Source of the DNA: Catalinimonas niigatensis
GTDB taxonomy: Bacteria; Bacteroidota; Bacteroidia; Cytophagales; Cyclobacteriaceae
Reading direction: 5' to 3'
DNA: 64,000 nt
NCBI RefSeq assembly: GCF_030506285.1
Contig: NZ_CP119422.1
Location: forward strand, 6,869,501-6,933,500
The notes beneath the pieces are model-generated. The model saw only the letters and a list, made by a program, of their open reading frames with translations. It did not search any database and was not told the origin of the DNA. Positions 39,599 through 48,584 of the stretch are shown here, one piece after another; position 1 is the stretch's first letter; each line of letters begins with the position of its first letter. Both the position numbers and the translations under genes were made by a program.

Positions 39599-41275
39599 GT
39601 GATTCATTTGACGTTGCCCATACAAACTGCATTTATTACCTCATTATGTTACTTCCTGATTATTCTGCACCCTTTTGCCCTGGCACAATCTGTTTTATCT
39701 CAAAACACTTCTTACGCTTTAGAACGTGGGATTTATGAAGTCACATTGAATGCCAGCCCGACAGAAGATAATCCCTATTACGACATTCAATGTACGGTAA
39801 CTTTTAGCAAACCTGATGGTACGAAAGTAAAGGTAAATGGCTTTTTTGATGGTGGTTCTTCCTTCAAAGCCAGGGCTTACTGTGAGCAGCCCGGTCAATG
39901 GCAGTGGCAATCTGCTTCCAACAATCAGGGGTTGGATAGCCAAGAAGGAAGGTTTGAAGTATTACCATCGGACCTTAAAGGAAAACTACGTATTCATCCG
40001 GAAGATCCCCATCAGTTTGCCTATGATAATGGCGACTGGTTTTTACATATTGGAGATACCGGCTATAGGTTTGTAGTCGCTTCAGAACCTCATTGGCAGG
40101 CATATATTGATCAGGCCAGTGAGATGGGAGCGACCAAGGTACGTACCTGGTTTGCGATGGACAGAGGCAAAGTAAACAGCCTTTTTACGCATAACGGAAG
40201 AGACCTCTCGCTTTTTTACTGGAAAGAAATTGAGACAAGAATACTATATACCCTGGAGCATCACCCGCATATGGTATTGCAGTTGATTCCCTATGCTGAA
40301 GATACCGACCTGATTAATAAATATAGTGAGGGTAATGCAGCATCTCTGTTGGTGGCACGCTCTGCGCAAGCACGCTGGTCTTCTTTTCCCAATATACAGT
40401 GGACCATCACCAATGACCGGCAGATCAGCAGAAGTGACACTCTGAGTGGGAGAGAAGTACATTATGAAACCATCAATGCTATGGGCAGGGACATGTCAGA
40501 AAGGGAAGCCTGGGGTACGTTGCTTACTAACCACCAATCCCGCTTCAAGGGCTATGACCATATCAACGAAGCCTGGTCAGATATTATCACACTGGAAGAC
40601 CTTGATCAGGTAGCCGGAGAACTTATCCTTGAGTACCGGCAAAAAAGGGAGCAACCAGTGGTTTTGGATGAAGACCGTTACGAATTGTATCGTTATGCTG
40701 TTCACCGAAGATATTACTTCCGTAGGCTGATGTGGGCGTCTTTACTATCGGGAGGCCATGCTACCTATGGAGGGTTAAATACTCATGAACCCTATGGAGG
40801 ACAGCATTACGAAGGGCATGATAGTCATATGAAGATTGCGTATCAACCTTATGAGGGAGAGTACAAAGGAGTTTCCGGATACTTTGATGCCAACCGGAAA
40901 GGAATATTGTCTCAAGGTGCTCATGATTTCCGGCATATTCATGCTTTTTACAAAGAGACAGGCCTCACTATGGTCAATATGCAACCGGATGATATTTTGG
41001 TGGGCAATGACCCTTACCTGTGGAAATGTGCCCATAACGACAGCACGTACATCATTTATCTGGCCAATCCCAGCGGAGCCGAACCAGGCAAAGATTATCC
41101 GCAGTTGAAACCCCCATCTGTTTCTCTAAACTTGACAAAAGGCATATATGACATCCGCTGGTTTGATCCTGATACTGGCTCCTGGGTGTACGGAAGCAAG
41201 AGCAAAGGAGGTAATCTGTCCCTTACTGCACCCGGACCAGAAGACTGGGTACTACTGATCAAAAAGCAAAGATGA
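39599..41275 (+). CDS. DUF5060/DUF4038 apiosidase-like glycoside hydrolase
   Basis: 558 aa with signal peptide (MIHLTLPIQTAFITSLCYFL, ends near FALAQS); GTG start. Residues about 40-125 are the DUF5060 beta-sandwich (NPYYDIQCTVTFSKPDGT, GSSFKARAYCEQPGQWQW). Residues about 130-450 form the DUF4038 TIM-barrel (FLHIGDTGYRFV, ATKVRTWFA, IQWTITND, GGHATYGGLNTHEPYGG). A C-terminal small beta domain follows (YDIRWFDPDTGSW). The family includes apiosidases and other plant- or algal-polysaccharide hydrolases. Secreted; 268 bp after the porin. Confidence 0.82.
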   Translation: MIHLTLPIQTAFITSLCYFLIILHPFALAQSVLSQNTSYALERGIYEVTLNASPTEDNPYYDIQCTVTFSKPDGTKVKVNGFFDGGSSFKARAYCEQPGQWQWQSASNNQGLDSQEGRFEVLPSDLKGKLRIHPEDPHQFAYDNGDWFLHIGDTGYRFVVASEPHWQAYIDQASEMGATKVRTWFAMDRGKVNSLFTHNGRDLSLFYWKEIETRILYTLEHHPHMVLQLIPYAEDTDLINKYSEGNAASLLVARSAQARWSSFPNIQWTITNDRQISRSDTLSGREVHYETINAMGRDMSEREAWGTLLTNHQSRFKGYDHINEAWSDIITLEDLDQVAGELILEYRQKREQPVVLDEDRYELYRYAVHRRYYFRRLMWASLLSGGHATYGGLNTHEPYGGQHYEGHDSHMKIAYQPYEGEYKGVSGYFDANRKGILSQGAHDFRHIHAFYKETGLTMVNMQPDDILVGNDPYLWKCAHNDSTYIIYLANPSGAEPGKDYPQLKPPSVSLNLTKGIYDIRWFDPDTGSWVYGSKSKGGNLSLTAPGPEDWVLLIKKQR

Positions 41276-41400
41276 AGAGCTTACAACTAACAATGTTATA
41301 AAAATGCAAAGGAGTTGCTTATTTGAAGCAGTGAGTCCTGTCATGCTTTTTTTACCATGTTCAGGGCAAACTTATTTTTAGTGAATATGATGTCTGCCTG

Positions 41401-41733
41401 ATGGTGGATAGGTTTTACCAGAAAGTGAATCGGGATGCCATGCTATCACCGGTTTTCAATGAAGTGGCAAAAGTAGACTGGCTTGCACACATGACAAAAA
41501 TGTACAGTTTTTGGGGCACCTTGCTGCTGGGTGAAGCCTCATACAAAGGTAGTCCGTTTGACAAACACCTCCCATTACCCATTAATGCGAAGCATTTTGA
41601 CCGCTGGATGCAGCTCTTCGTAGAAACAGTAGATGAGCATTTTAGTGGAAACAAAGCCGAAGAAGCCAAACAAAAGGCACAAAGTATCGCTGGGATTTTT
41701 AGCTTTAAAATGAAAACCATTAAAGCTTTGTAA
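41401..41733 (+). CDS. Group III truncated hemoglobin
   Basis: 110 aa from ATG 41401. VDRFYQKVNRDAMLSPVFN, the B/E-helix region and the proximal His (H65 in KHFDRWMQLF) match the TrHb3 group; H56 is a second family-conserved position. Length is short for the family, and the upstream codons (S-E-Y-D-V-C-L before M-V-D) continue the helix-A/B pattern in frame with no ATG/GTG/TTG before an in-frame TGA. An ATT at 41374 would give a normal N-terminus. Role: O2/NO chemistry. Next to hemerythrin. Confidence 0.82.
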   Translation: MVDRFYQKVNRDAMLSPVFNEVAKVDWLAHMTKMYSFWGTLLLGEASYKGSPFDKHLPLPINAKHFDRWMQLFVETVDEHFSGNKAEEAKQKAQSIAGIFSFKMKTIKAL

Positions 41734-42238
41734 AATATCCATTTCTGTTATTCAAACCCACTAAGCATTTGCAAGCCTATTACATGACAAACTATCCAGA
41801 AGGTGAATCGTGATATCGCTGGGATTTCTGAACATCGTGGATTTGAAGGGGTATTTCTACAACTTTTTTTACATTGCTCTGGCTGAAGTAAGGTGTTGAT
41901 TATAAAAAAAATTGCACGAACATTCCCGACTGACTTTTCAATGTGTTTTATTTGCTGATTTATGGGTTCATCAAGGAGGAAGGCAAGCTTATATGTCATA
42001 ATCGCTTGCTCGGAGCTTGCCATGACATATTGGTGGCTATGCTCATTTTGTTTCCTCTGTTATCAGACAGACAGTTTCATGGTGTCAACATTACATGTTT
42101 TTCTTTTATGTAGATTTGTAGTATTTTATCTGGGAGTGACCATCAGAAACTGCCAATGGGTCAGAAATTCCATTTCATAATTCAATCCTTATCAGGTCAC
42201 GAAAGCCCTCAGGAGAGAAGGGTAATAAAAGAGATATT
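41734..42238. other. 505-bp spacer with decayed fragments
   Basis: No convincing gene. Near 41796-41827 a stretch resembles two separate pieces of the adjacent hemoglobin gene joined together. A 9-bp inverted repeat ATATGTCAT / ATGACATAT (41991-41999 and 42022-42030) has a 22-nt loop. The frames present on both strands look noncoding. Confidence 0.45.
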
Positions 42239-42700
42239 TTATTTCCAATACATATCTTCCGTATTTTCCTGGAATTTGCTTTCGGTATGATGTTCCGAAA
42301 TTGATTTCAACTGCGTATCGGTAGCTGTTTCCTGAATTTCATTAAACAAAATACGCTCTTCAAAGCGAATATGGGCTTCCAGTTCTTCCTCAATCCGACT
42401 TAAAGATTTCTCAATTTCATCCTTATTTTCAAAAAGCCTGGTCAGTCTTCGGTGTTCTGACAGGGCTTTCTTCACTCCTTCATGCTCGTTTCCCAGGATA
42501 GGAAAGATGTACTTTTCTTCAATGTCAAAATGCGTTTGGATATGGTTTTTAAAGAACCAGTCGGCATACTTTTTCATCCGCGCTACATCAACTCCTTTGC
42601 TAAAACCTGTGCGGATTTTCCAGCACAAAAGTAAGCTCTGATGATGTTCACGGCTGATTGGCTGCAATGCTTCATTCCTTTTGATTGGCTTTATTTTCAC
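42239..42700 (-). CDS. Hemerythrin-domain protein
   Basis: 153 aa, all-helical. Di-iron ligand pattern: REHHQSLLL (18-24), HIQTHFDIEEKYIFP, SEHRRLT and EAHIRFEERILFNEI. Hemerythrins bind O2, NO or iron. The upstream region carries a 12-bp palindrome (42764-42775), about 64 bp before the start, that could be an operator of an NO- or redox-responsive regulator. Monocistronic. Confidence 0.9.
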   Translation of the reverse strand: MKIKPIKRNEALQPISREHHQSLLLCWKIRTGFSKGVDVARMKKYADWFFKNHIQTHFDIEEKYIFPILGNEHEGVKKALSEHRRLTRLFENKDEIEKSLSRIEEELEAHIRFEERILFNEIQETATDTQLKSISEHHTESKFQENTEDMYWK

Positions 42701-42763
42701 GGCAATGTAATTTTGTTGTGCATCCTCAAAGAAGGGTTGAAGGTAAGTGAATTTATTATACCG

Positions 42764-42775
42764 GACAAATTTGTC
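42764..42775. promoter_or_regulatory. Perfect palindrome GACAAATTTGTC upstream of hemerythrin
   Basis: 12-bp perfect inverted repeat in an AT-rich context, at -64 to -75 from the hemerythrin ATG. Position and symmetry fit a dimeric regulator site; the regulator is not known. Confidence 0.4.
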
Positions 42776-42902
42776 TGATTTTACTGTGGGGATGATTTCC
42801 TTAGAAAAATATATACCTCAGCCCGTATGATGATCATTTTCAAAAGAAAATTCTTCAAAGCATAATCTCAGGCATATAAATTATTTTTGCTCTGTTTCCT
42901 CA

Positions 42903-43940
42903 TTATTGAAATAAAACAGATTTATAGACTCCAGGGTTTTGCATTACAATGGAAAGGCCCTGTATTACTGATTGAAGAGGGTCATTAGCATGATGTACCT
43001 GTAGCCTGGTTGTGGCTTCCAGCCTTTGTTTCAGCCCTCTTAGCAAGGATCCTCCGCCAGTCAAGTGGATGCCATTCCCATAAATATCACCGGCAAGTTC
43101 CGGCTGACACTCTTCCAGTGCCAGGAGGATAGCATGTTCTATCTTGCTGATAGAGCTATTTAAAATACTTGCGATTTCTGTATGGTCCACCAGTTTGCTG
43201 ATGGGCAGTCCGGTCATGAGATTCTTACCGATCACTTCACAGGCTTGAGGAATATTATCAGCAGTAGCATCTATTTCTATAGCCGACCCGACATTGATTT
43301 TGAGTTGTTCGGCAACCTTATTGCCAATAGACATGTTGTAATTCTTTTTGAAATAATCCTGTATATCTTCGTCAAAACTATCTCCTGCAATTTTGATAGA
43401 CTGATAAGACACGATGCCGGACAAGGATATGACGACAATTTCTGTCACTCCGCCACCAATATCCACCAGAAGTTTTCCATCAGGCTCCTGAATGTTAAGA
43501 CCCAAACCTATTGCGGCAGCCAGGGGTTCAAAAAGCAAAAACGTACGATGCGATTTAAATTGTTCCAAAGCATCGCGTAAGGCTCTGCGCTCTACTTCAG
43601 TAGTATCGAATGGAATGCCTGCCACGACATATTCAAAACCATGAAAGAAAGAGGAGGGGGGATAAAGTGTTTTGACGAGTGACTTTAACATGCAATTAGC
43701 TGAATCAAAATCTACGATTACTCCCCCCTTCAGAGGTTTGATGATTTTCAAATGCCCGTTGGCCTTACCTAGCATGTTATAAGCCTCATGTCCTACTGCT
43801 TTTACGGTACGCTTATCCTTTTGCAATGCGATAAATGATGGCTGAGAAAAGCAACTATATTCCTTGTCAGTAAGTCTAGTATTGCTATTTCCCAAATCTA
43901 TGGCAAGGCTTCTCCCTTTTTTTAAGCTGATATTAAACAT
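42903..43940 (-). CDS. MreB-family actin-like protein (MreB paralogue)
   Basis: 345 aa from ATG 43940, which gives a 17-bp gap from the upstream Rnk-like gene; the longer frame (from 44015) would overlap it by 58 bp. Actin-fold ATPase motifs: AIDLGNSNTRL (phosphate 1), FEPLAAAIGLG, LLVDIGGGVTEIVV (phosphate 2), IKIAGDSFDEDI, YFKKNYNMSIGNKVAEQLKI and LTGGGSLLRGL. Canonical MreB works with MreC/MreD and RodA in wall elongation; none of these is nearby. This copy is instead in a stress-gene cluster behind an Rnk/GreA-like gene. Confidence 0.88.
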   Translation of the reverse strand: MFNISLKKGRSLAIDLGNSNTRLTDKEYSCFSQPSFIALQKDKRTVKAVGHEAYNMLGKANGHLKIIKPLKGGVIVDFDSANCMLKSLVKTLYPPSSFFHGFEYVVAGIPFDTTEVERRALRDALEQFKSHRTFLLFEPLAAAIGLGLNIQEPDGKLLVDIGGGVTEIVVISLSGIVSYQSIKIAGDSFDEDIQDYFKKNYNMSIGNKVAEQLKINVGSAIEIDATADNIPQACEVIGKNLMTGLPISKLVDHTEIASILNSSISKIEHAILLALEECQPELAGDIYGNGIHLTGGGSLLRGLKQRLEATTRLQVHHANDPLQSVIQGLSIVMQNPGVYKSVLFQ

Positions 43941-43957
43941 TGGTTCTTTAGTTTCTA

Positions 43958-44338
43958 TCAGGGATTCATGACCTGTAATACTTTGTATTTCCGAACAGTG
44001 CCGTGTACTTCCCATGCTACACTATCTCCTTCGCCGTATCCGATCAGGGCTACGCCTAATGGTGAAAAGATAGAAATTCTATTATGTTGTGGATCTACTT
44101 TTGCAGGAAGTACTAAAGTTACGGTGAGCTGCTTTCCGAGTGTTTTTTCAAATAATTTAACCTCGGAGCCCAGGCCAATTACACCCTGTGGAAGTTGATC
44201 TCCGGCGACGATATTGGCTTCTTTGAGTTCTTCCAAAAGCCTCAGATAAGAATAAGTAGATAAATTTTTTGGATTATAGTTGATAAAGCGGGATATCAAG
44301 GCATAATCTCTTTCAGTAACCACGATCTTTTTTGTCAT
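43958..44338 (-). CDS. Rnk-like GreA/GreB-C-domain protein
   Basis: 126 aa. A short N-terminal helical hairpin (about 1-50) and a GreA/GreB C-terminal beta domain (GLGSEVKLFEKT, ISIFSPLGVALIGYGEGDSV). Architecture and length fit Rnk-type 'nucleoside diphosphate kinase regulators', which bind RNA polymerase but lack the long coiled-coil finger of GreA. Located 17 bp upstream of the MreB-like gene and 80 bp downstream of the next gene, same strand. Confidence 0.82.
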   Translation of the reverse strand: MTKKIVVTERDYALISRFINYNPKNLSTYSYLRLLEELKEANIVAGDQLPQGVIGLGSEVKLFEKTLGKQLTVTLVLPAKVDPQHNRISIFSPLGVALIGYGEGDSVAWEVHGTVRKYKVLQVMNP

Positions 44339-44418
44339 CTTTGTATGCGTTGAATTGATGATTTCTTTTTTGTACTGTGTTTATTTAGACAGGCGTTCTC
44401 CTCATAATGGTGCTTGTT

Positions 44419-44859
44419 TCATTCCGGCTTTCCTGATGCTGCAAAGCTATTGTCGCGCTTCTCTGTTCGGGCATATTCCCACGCCATCACCATCAGTTTT
44501 CCGTTCCTGAGATGATCCAGGTAGTGGAGCGTTTTATTTTTACTTACTCCATAACCATTCAATATCCCCACCAGACCTCCTTCCAGTGATCCCAGGGCTT
44601 TACCGTCAATTTTCTCTAGCAATAATGAAGATAGAGGCCCTGCCACAAAGATTTTCCCGATGTCCGACACATATAATAGGTGGATTGCAGTTGAGGTCAA
44701 TTTTGCAAAAGAGGCTGTGTTTTCTGGTTCTAAAAAACCCGTTACTTTTCCTAATACTGAAAGATGTTCCAGTGGAGGTTTACGGTTTTTAAAGTTTCTG
44801 ACAATCTCCTCGCCTTCGTCCAGCGTACTGCAAATTTTCAAGTAGGTATGTATCTTCAT
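44419..44859 (-). CDS. General-stress-17M-like protein
   Basis: 146 aa. The C-terminal half (LVGILNGYGVSKNKTLHYLD, LRNGKLMVMAWE) resembles the glycine-rich segment and 'YGV-x-x-x-x-x-x-Y-x-x-x-L-R-x-G' ending of Gsp17M/YflT-like proteins; the N-terminal half (LKICSTLDEGEEIVRNF, LEHLSVLGKV) matches the flavin-like alpha/beta start of that family. Role in stress is inferred from relatives. First gene of the presumptive minus-strand group with Rnk-like and MreB-like. Confidence 0.6.
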   Translation of the reverse strand: MKIHTYLKICSTLDEGEEIVRNFKNRKPPLEHLSVLGKVTGFLEPENTASFAKLTSTAIHLLYVSDIGKIFVAGPLSSLLLEKIDGKALGSLEGGLVGILNGYGVSKNKTLHYLDHLRNGKLMVMAWEYARTEKRDNSFAASGKPE

Positions 44860-45147
44860 TTTGTTATTCAGACTGTCGTTTGAAAATTTTTACTCAAAAA
44901 AGGTTGCAGCGTGCTTTCCTTCTTCATCATGTAAAGGAAAGCTAAACTATATTGCCGTAAAATGACTTGAGTCTGAGAAAACAGATGACTTATATCATCC
45001 ATCAGTTTTGTTCCTGAAGTTATGTGCATGTGTGGGACAGATAATTATACTGTTTTTGCCACGGCATACCTCAGGGAAGTCTGGCTTAGAATAACGGTTT
45101 GTTATGATTCAAACCCGAACAGTTAACAGACAAGGCGTAAAATCAAT

Positions 45148-46215
45148 TTATTTTGCATATACCTTGATCAACCCCTGCTTATCCAGAATCACGATCTTTT
45201 TCCTGTCAATGGAAATTAATCCTTCATCCTTAAAGTCAGCCAAAGTTCGGATTACTGTTTCTTTTACGGTACCGATCAGGCCTGCCAACTCCTCCCGGGT
45301 CAAAGTGATGGTATGCTGACTTTCTTCCTGTCTTTCGGATTGATCACTTAATCTTAGGAGCACTTCAGCTACGCGTTGTCGTACAGAGTGATAAGATACC
45401 TGTAATAACTGTTCTTCTCTTTCCATAAGATTGTTAGAAAGCATTTTAATGAATTTGCTGGCGACACTTCGGTTATTGTAAAGCAGCTTAAAGAAATCCT
45501 GCTGGGGAATCAGGCAAACTTCTACCTCTTCCATTGTCACTGCGGTTTCAGCGTGAATCTCTTTTTCTCCCAGCAGGGGCATATACCCAAAGAAGTCTCC
45601 TGCCTGAAAGATACCAGTGATAAACTCTTTGCCATCTTCAGTACTTTTGAAGGTTTTGACTCTGCCTTTGTTGATGAAATAGAGCGCATCCGTTTTGCTA
45701 CCTTCCTGAAAAATATTTTTTTTCTTCTTATAGCTTTTGATCTTCCTTTTTTTGGAGAGATCATCTAATTCTTTAAAGGCGCTGGCTTCATTGTAAAATT
45801 CATCCAGCCCTTTAATATTCCTGGCATATTCCTTCTTAATGATTTCTTTTTTGTGCAGGCGGCTTTCTACTGCATTCAGCAATTCCATTTCTTCAAAAGG
45901 TTTGGTCAGATAATCATCTGCCCCCAGGTTCATACCCCGGCGTACATCTTCTTTTTCTGCTTTAGCAGTCAGGAATATAAAGGGGATGCTGGCAGTTTCA
46001 GGCTTTTTGCTCAGGATATGCAAGACGCCATAACCATCCAGACCTGGCATCATGATATCACAGATAATCAGATCCGGTTGATGTTCGCTGGCTTTTTCTA
46101 TGCCCTGCTTACCACTTTCAGCCGTCACTACCTCGTAGTTTGCCAACTCAAGGATGTCGGCTGTAGTTTCCCTTACGTCAGCATTATCTTCTATCAGCAC
46201 TATTTTTTTCATCAT
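45148..46215 (-). CDS. Response regulator with CRP/FNR-type effector (REC-cNMP-HTH)
   Basis: 355 aa. REC domain 1-120 with acidic pocket (EDN near 9), phospho-acceptor D in CDIMMPG (about 53), T in FLTAKA and K in YLTKPF. A cNMP-binding-like domain follows (about 160-270, YFINKGRVKTF) and a C-terminal Crp HTH (LTREELAGLIGTVKETVIRTL). This is a phosphorylation-controlled CRP-type regulator. It overlaps the upstream kinase gene by 32 bp, so the two form a two-component system. Confidence 0.9.
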   Translation of the reverse strand: MMKKIVLIEDNADVRETTADILELANYEVVTAESGKQGIEKASEHQPDLIICDIMMPGLDGYGVLHILSKKPETASIPFIFLTAKAEKEDVRRGMNLGADDYLTKPFEEMELLNAVESRLHKKEIIKKEYARNIKGLDEFYNEASAFKELDDLSKKRKIKSYKKKKNIFQEGSKTDALYFINKGRVKTFKSTEDGKEFITGIFQAGDFFGYMPLLGEKEIHAETAVTMEEVEVCLIPQQDFFKLLYNNRSVASKFIKMLSNNLMEREEQLLQVSYHSVRQRVAEVLLRLSDQSERQEESQHTITLTREELAGLIGTVKETVIRTLADFKDEGLISIDRKKIVILDKQGLIKVYAK

Positions 46216-47956
46216 TTTCCTGGTCTATAGGTAAAGAGATCGTAAAAGTTGACCCATGCTCTATTTTACTCACAAAGTTAATCTTGCCGTTCATGAGTTC
46301 TATGTATTTTTTAACAATAGGCAAGCCCAGACCGGTACCTTCTATATTGGTCACATTGCGTGCCCTGAAAAACAGATTAAACAGATTCTGTTGCTCATCT
46401 TCCGGGATACCGATTCCCTGATCCTGCACTTTTACCACGATATACTTGCGCTCGGTGGTGATGATCAAATCCACCGGTTTATGAGGAGGTGAATATTTCA
46501 GTGCATTGGACAAAAGATTGAGAAATACGTTTCTGGTAAATTGTTTATCCAGGTTTACCTGAATCACGCGCTTATCAGAAGAAAGTTGCACCTGCTGCCC
46601 CGGCTTCTGCACATGCTGCAGTTCCTGTACGATGGTTTCCATAAAGTCAATCAGGTCAAATACTTCTTTCTTCATCTGCAATTCTCCTTCTTCCAGTCTG
46701 CCAATAGAAAGAAACTCATTGAGGATATCCACCAGATTTTTTACGCTGGATTTGATCCGTTCTACATTCTTGATCCTTTTTTCTTCCTGTCCGGCTTCAT
46801 TTTGCCGGGCGATGAGGTTGGCAGAAGATAGGATGGTACTCAGAGGCGTTCTAAACTCATGCGAAGCCATGGAAACAAAACGGGATTTAAGCTCACTAAG
46901 CTCTTTCTCTTTTTTGAGCGCTTTGAGCATTTTTTGTTCCGTCCTTTTTTGTTCCGTAATGTTGGTAAACACAAACATAACAAGGTTCACATCCAGATGC
47001 CCATCATCCAAAGGCATGGTGTTGACTTTATAGTTGTTGGTGCTGTATTTGATTTCGTAAGAATAGTGTCCCCCCTGAAAAGTTTTTTGTGCAAAGTTGA
47101 TCATCTGAGTTTTCCATTCGTCAGAAAAGTTTTTGACTTCTTTTACCGACAAGCCCTCTACATTGGCTTTATCCAGCTCTATTTTTTGCAGCTCTTCTCC
47201 ATCCAGAAATACAATCTGATAGTCCCGGTTGATTACCACAATCATTACCTTTGGAAAGTAACGGGCAATGGCTACATATAATGCATAGTTTTTCTTGGCC
47301 TGTGCATCTGCCAGTCGGGTCTCATGCATCTGGTATTCCAGAGATAGATTTGTCTCTACCAGTTTTTTGACCATAGCCGTCAGTTCACGGGTACGCTCTT
47401 TGACCTTATGCTCCAGTTCTTCGGTATAGTTACGCAATTTTGTATCAGGTACCAATCCCGGATTTGTCGTCTGCTTTTGTTCTATGGCCAAAGCTGCCAG
47501 GTCAACACCTTTGATCATCAGCGAAATTTCATGAGGTTTTGGCTCTCTGTTTTCTTTAAAATAGAAAACAAAAGCGCCCAGCAGTTTACCATTCAGCCGG
47601 GAGTGGATCGGTGTAGCCCACCAGGCTTTCAAATCATGTTTCTGGCCCTTATTCCTAACGATACCTTTAGACATAGGTTCAAAAGAGGAAGTACCTGAGA
47701 CTTTAGGTAAACTTTTGATTACTGCAGTATGCATCTCTTCTTTGATTGCCGAAGATATAGAGGGAGAAGCCCCTGTCTGCCATTGATCGGTAGCTTTGTC
47801 AGCCACCAGTATAGAGATCAGAAATTCACTGGATTGGGCTTCAATCCACTTGATGATCTGCTCCAGTAATTCCTGAAGCGCTAAGGGGCGGGAAATATCT
47901 TTGAGCAGCGGATGTTTTTCGGTTTGAGATGCAATCTTATGATTCATGAGTAACAT
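46184..47956 (-). CDS. GAF/PAS sensor histidine kinase, partner of REC-CRP
   Basis: 590 aa from ATG 47956 (alternatives 47947, or 48016 in an unlikely extended frame). N-terminal GAF-like domain (about 10-160), coiled segment (about 180-240), PAS (about 240-340), HisKA H-box (ASHEFRTPLST) and HATPase (N-box LLSNALKYSP, DQGIGIPEDE, GTGLGLPIVKKY). No membrane span, so cytoplasmic. The final residues overlap the REC-CRP gene, implying translational coupling and cognate phosphotransfer. Confidence 0.9.
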   Translation of the reverse strand: MLLMNHKIASQTEKHPLLKDISRPLALQELLEQIIKWIEAQSSEFLISILVADKATDQWQTGASPSISSAIKEEMHTAVIKSLPKVSGTSSFEPMSKGIVRNKGQKHDLKAWWATPIHSRLNGKLLGAFVFYFKENREPKPHEISLMIKGVDLAALAIEQKQTTNPGLVPDTKLRNYTEELEHKVKERTRELTAMVKKLVETNLSLEYQMHETRLADAQAKKNYALYVAIARYFPKVMIVVINRDYQIVFLDGEELQKIELDKANVEGLSVKEVKNFSDEWKTQMINFAQKTFQGGHYSYEIKYSTNNYKVNTMPLDDGHLDVNLVMFVFTNITEQKRTEQKMLKALKKEKELSELKSRFVSMASHEFRTPLSTILSSANLIARQNEAGQEEKRIKNVERIKSSVKNLVDILNEFLSIGRLEEGELQMKKEVFDLIDFMETIVQELQHVQKPGQQVQLSSDKRVIQVNLDKQFTRNVFLNLLSNALKYSPPHKPVDLIITTERKYIVVKVQDQGIGIPEDEQQNLFNLFFRARNVTNIEGTGLGLPIVKKYIELMNGKINFVSKIEHGSTFTISLPIDQENDEKNSADRR

Positions 47957-48129
47957 ATTTTTTGTAACAGAAGGATAGCCACAAGCCCTAAGGAAATAAA
48001 TGATTTTTGTCATCAAATGTGAGAGACTTACATCATTTTAATTTTTTCTTTTTAACGCTAAGTTTGGCAATAAGGCTTGAAACATACTGTTGCTCGCCCA
48101 AGGACCAAGTATTTAACCTAATAAGAAGT

Positions 48130-48486
48130 ATGATGGAATCTATTAAAACGCAGCGAGACGATATTGTTGGATTCCGTGTAGACGGAACCACCAGTGAAGC
48201 TGACATGAGGCCATTGCTAAGCAAACTAAGAGAAAAACTGAAAAGCCATAGAAAGCTAAGATTGTATGTAGAGTATATTGATATGAACGGTTTCTCTATG
48301 GATACCATTCTGGAAGATCTGAAGTATAATTTTGGCCGATTGGATACCTTTGAAAAAGCGGCGGTCATTACTGTGAAAGACAATATTGATCAGGCTAGCC
48401 TGTTGGCTAACAAGATGGTGGAGATGAAGCTGAGGAGTTTTCATTTTTCAGAAAAAGCCCAGGCTCATCAGTGGATTGAAGAATAA
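48130..48486 (+). CDS. STAS/SpoIIAA-like domain protein
   Basis: 118 aa from ATG 48130 (MMESIKTQRDDIVGFRVDGT); the long upstream in-frame extension from 48007 is noncoding-looking. Alpha/beta fold of the SpoIIAA-like family (LRLYVEYIDMNGFSMDTILE, TFEKAAVITV, MVEMKLRSFHFSEKAQAHQW). Family members are small stress or redox-linked proteins of unclear role. Divergent from the histidine kinase; followed by a strong terminator. Confidence 0.8.
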   Translation: MMESIKTQRDDIVGFRVDGTTSEADMRPLLSKLREKLKSHRKLRLYVEYIDMNGFSMDTILEDLKYNFGRLDTFEKAAVITVKDNIDQASLLANKMVEMKLRSFHFSEKAQAHQWIEE

Positions 48487-48553
48487 TTTTTTTAAGTCTT
48501 CTGCAAACTTAAGGTTGATGCTGAATTTATTTAGATTGTTGTTTGTGATAGTT

Positions 48554-48584
48554 GAACCCGAAGCGATCTTCGGGTTCTTTTTTT
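48554..48584 (+). terminator. Intrinsic terminator after the STAS-like gene
   Basis: 10-bp perfect stem GAACCCGAAG / CTTCGGGTTC with CGAT loop and a run of seven T, 67 bp after the stop. Confidence 0.9.

Noticed and set aside
41748-42023. 91-aa minus-strand ORF beside the hemoglobin
   Set aside because: Its sequence includes antisense of hemoglobin-like fragments and has no protein-like pattern; treated as noncoding spacer.
41962-42180. 72-aa hydrophobic/Cys-rich plus-strand ORF
   Set aside because: Random-looking composition and overlap with an inverted repeat; no start signal or family.
43182-43580. 132-aa plus-strand frame over the MreB-like gene
   Set aside because: Antisense shadow of conserved actin motifs.
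46859-47281. 140-aa plus-strand frame over the histidine kinase
   Set aside because: Lies opposite the PAS/HisKA coding region and has no independent support.
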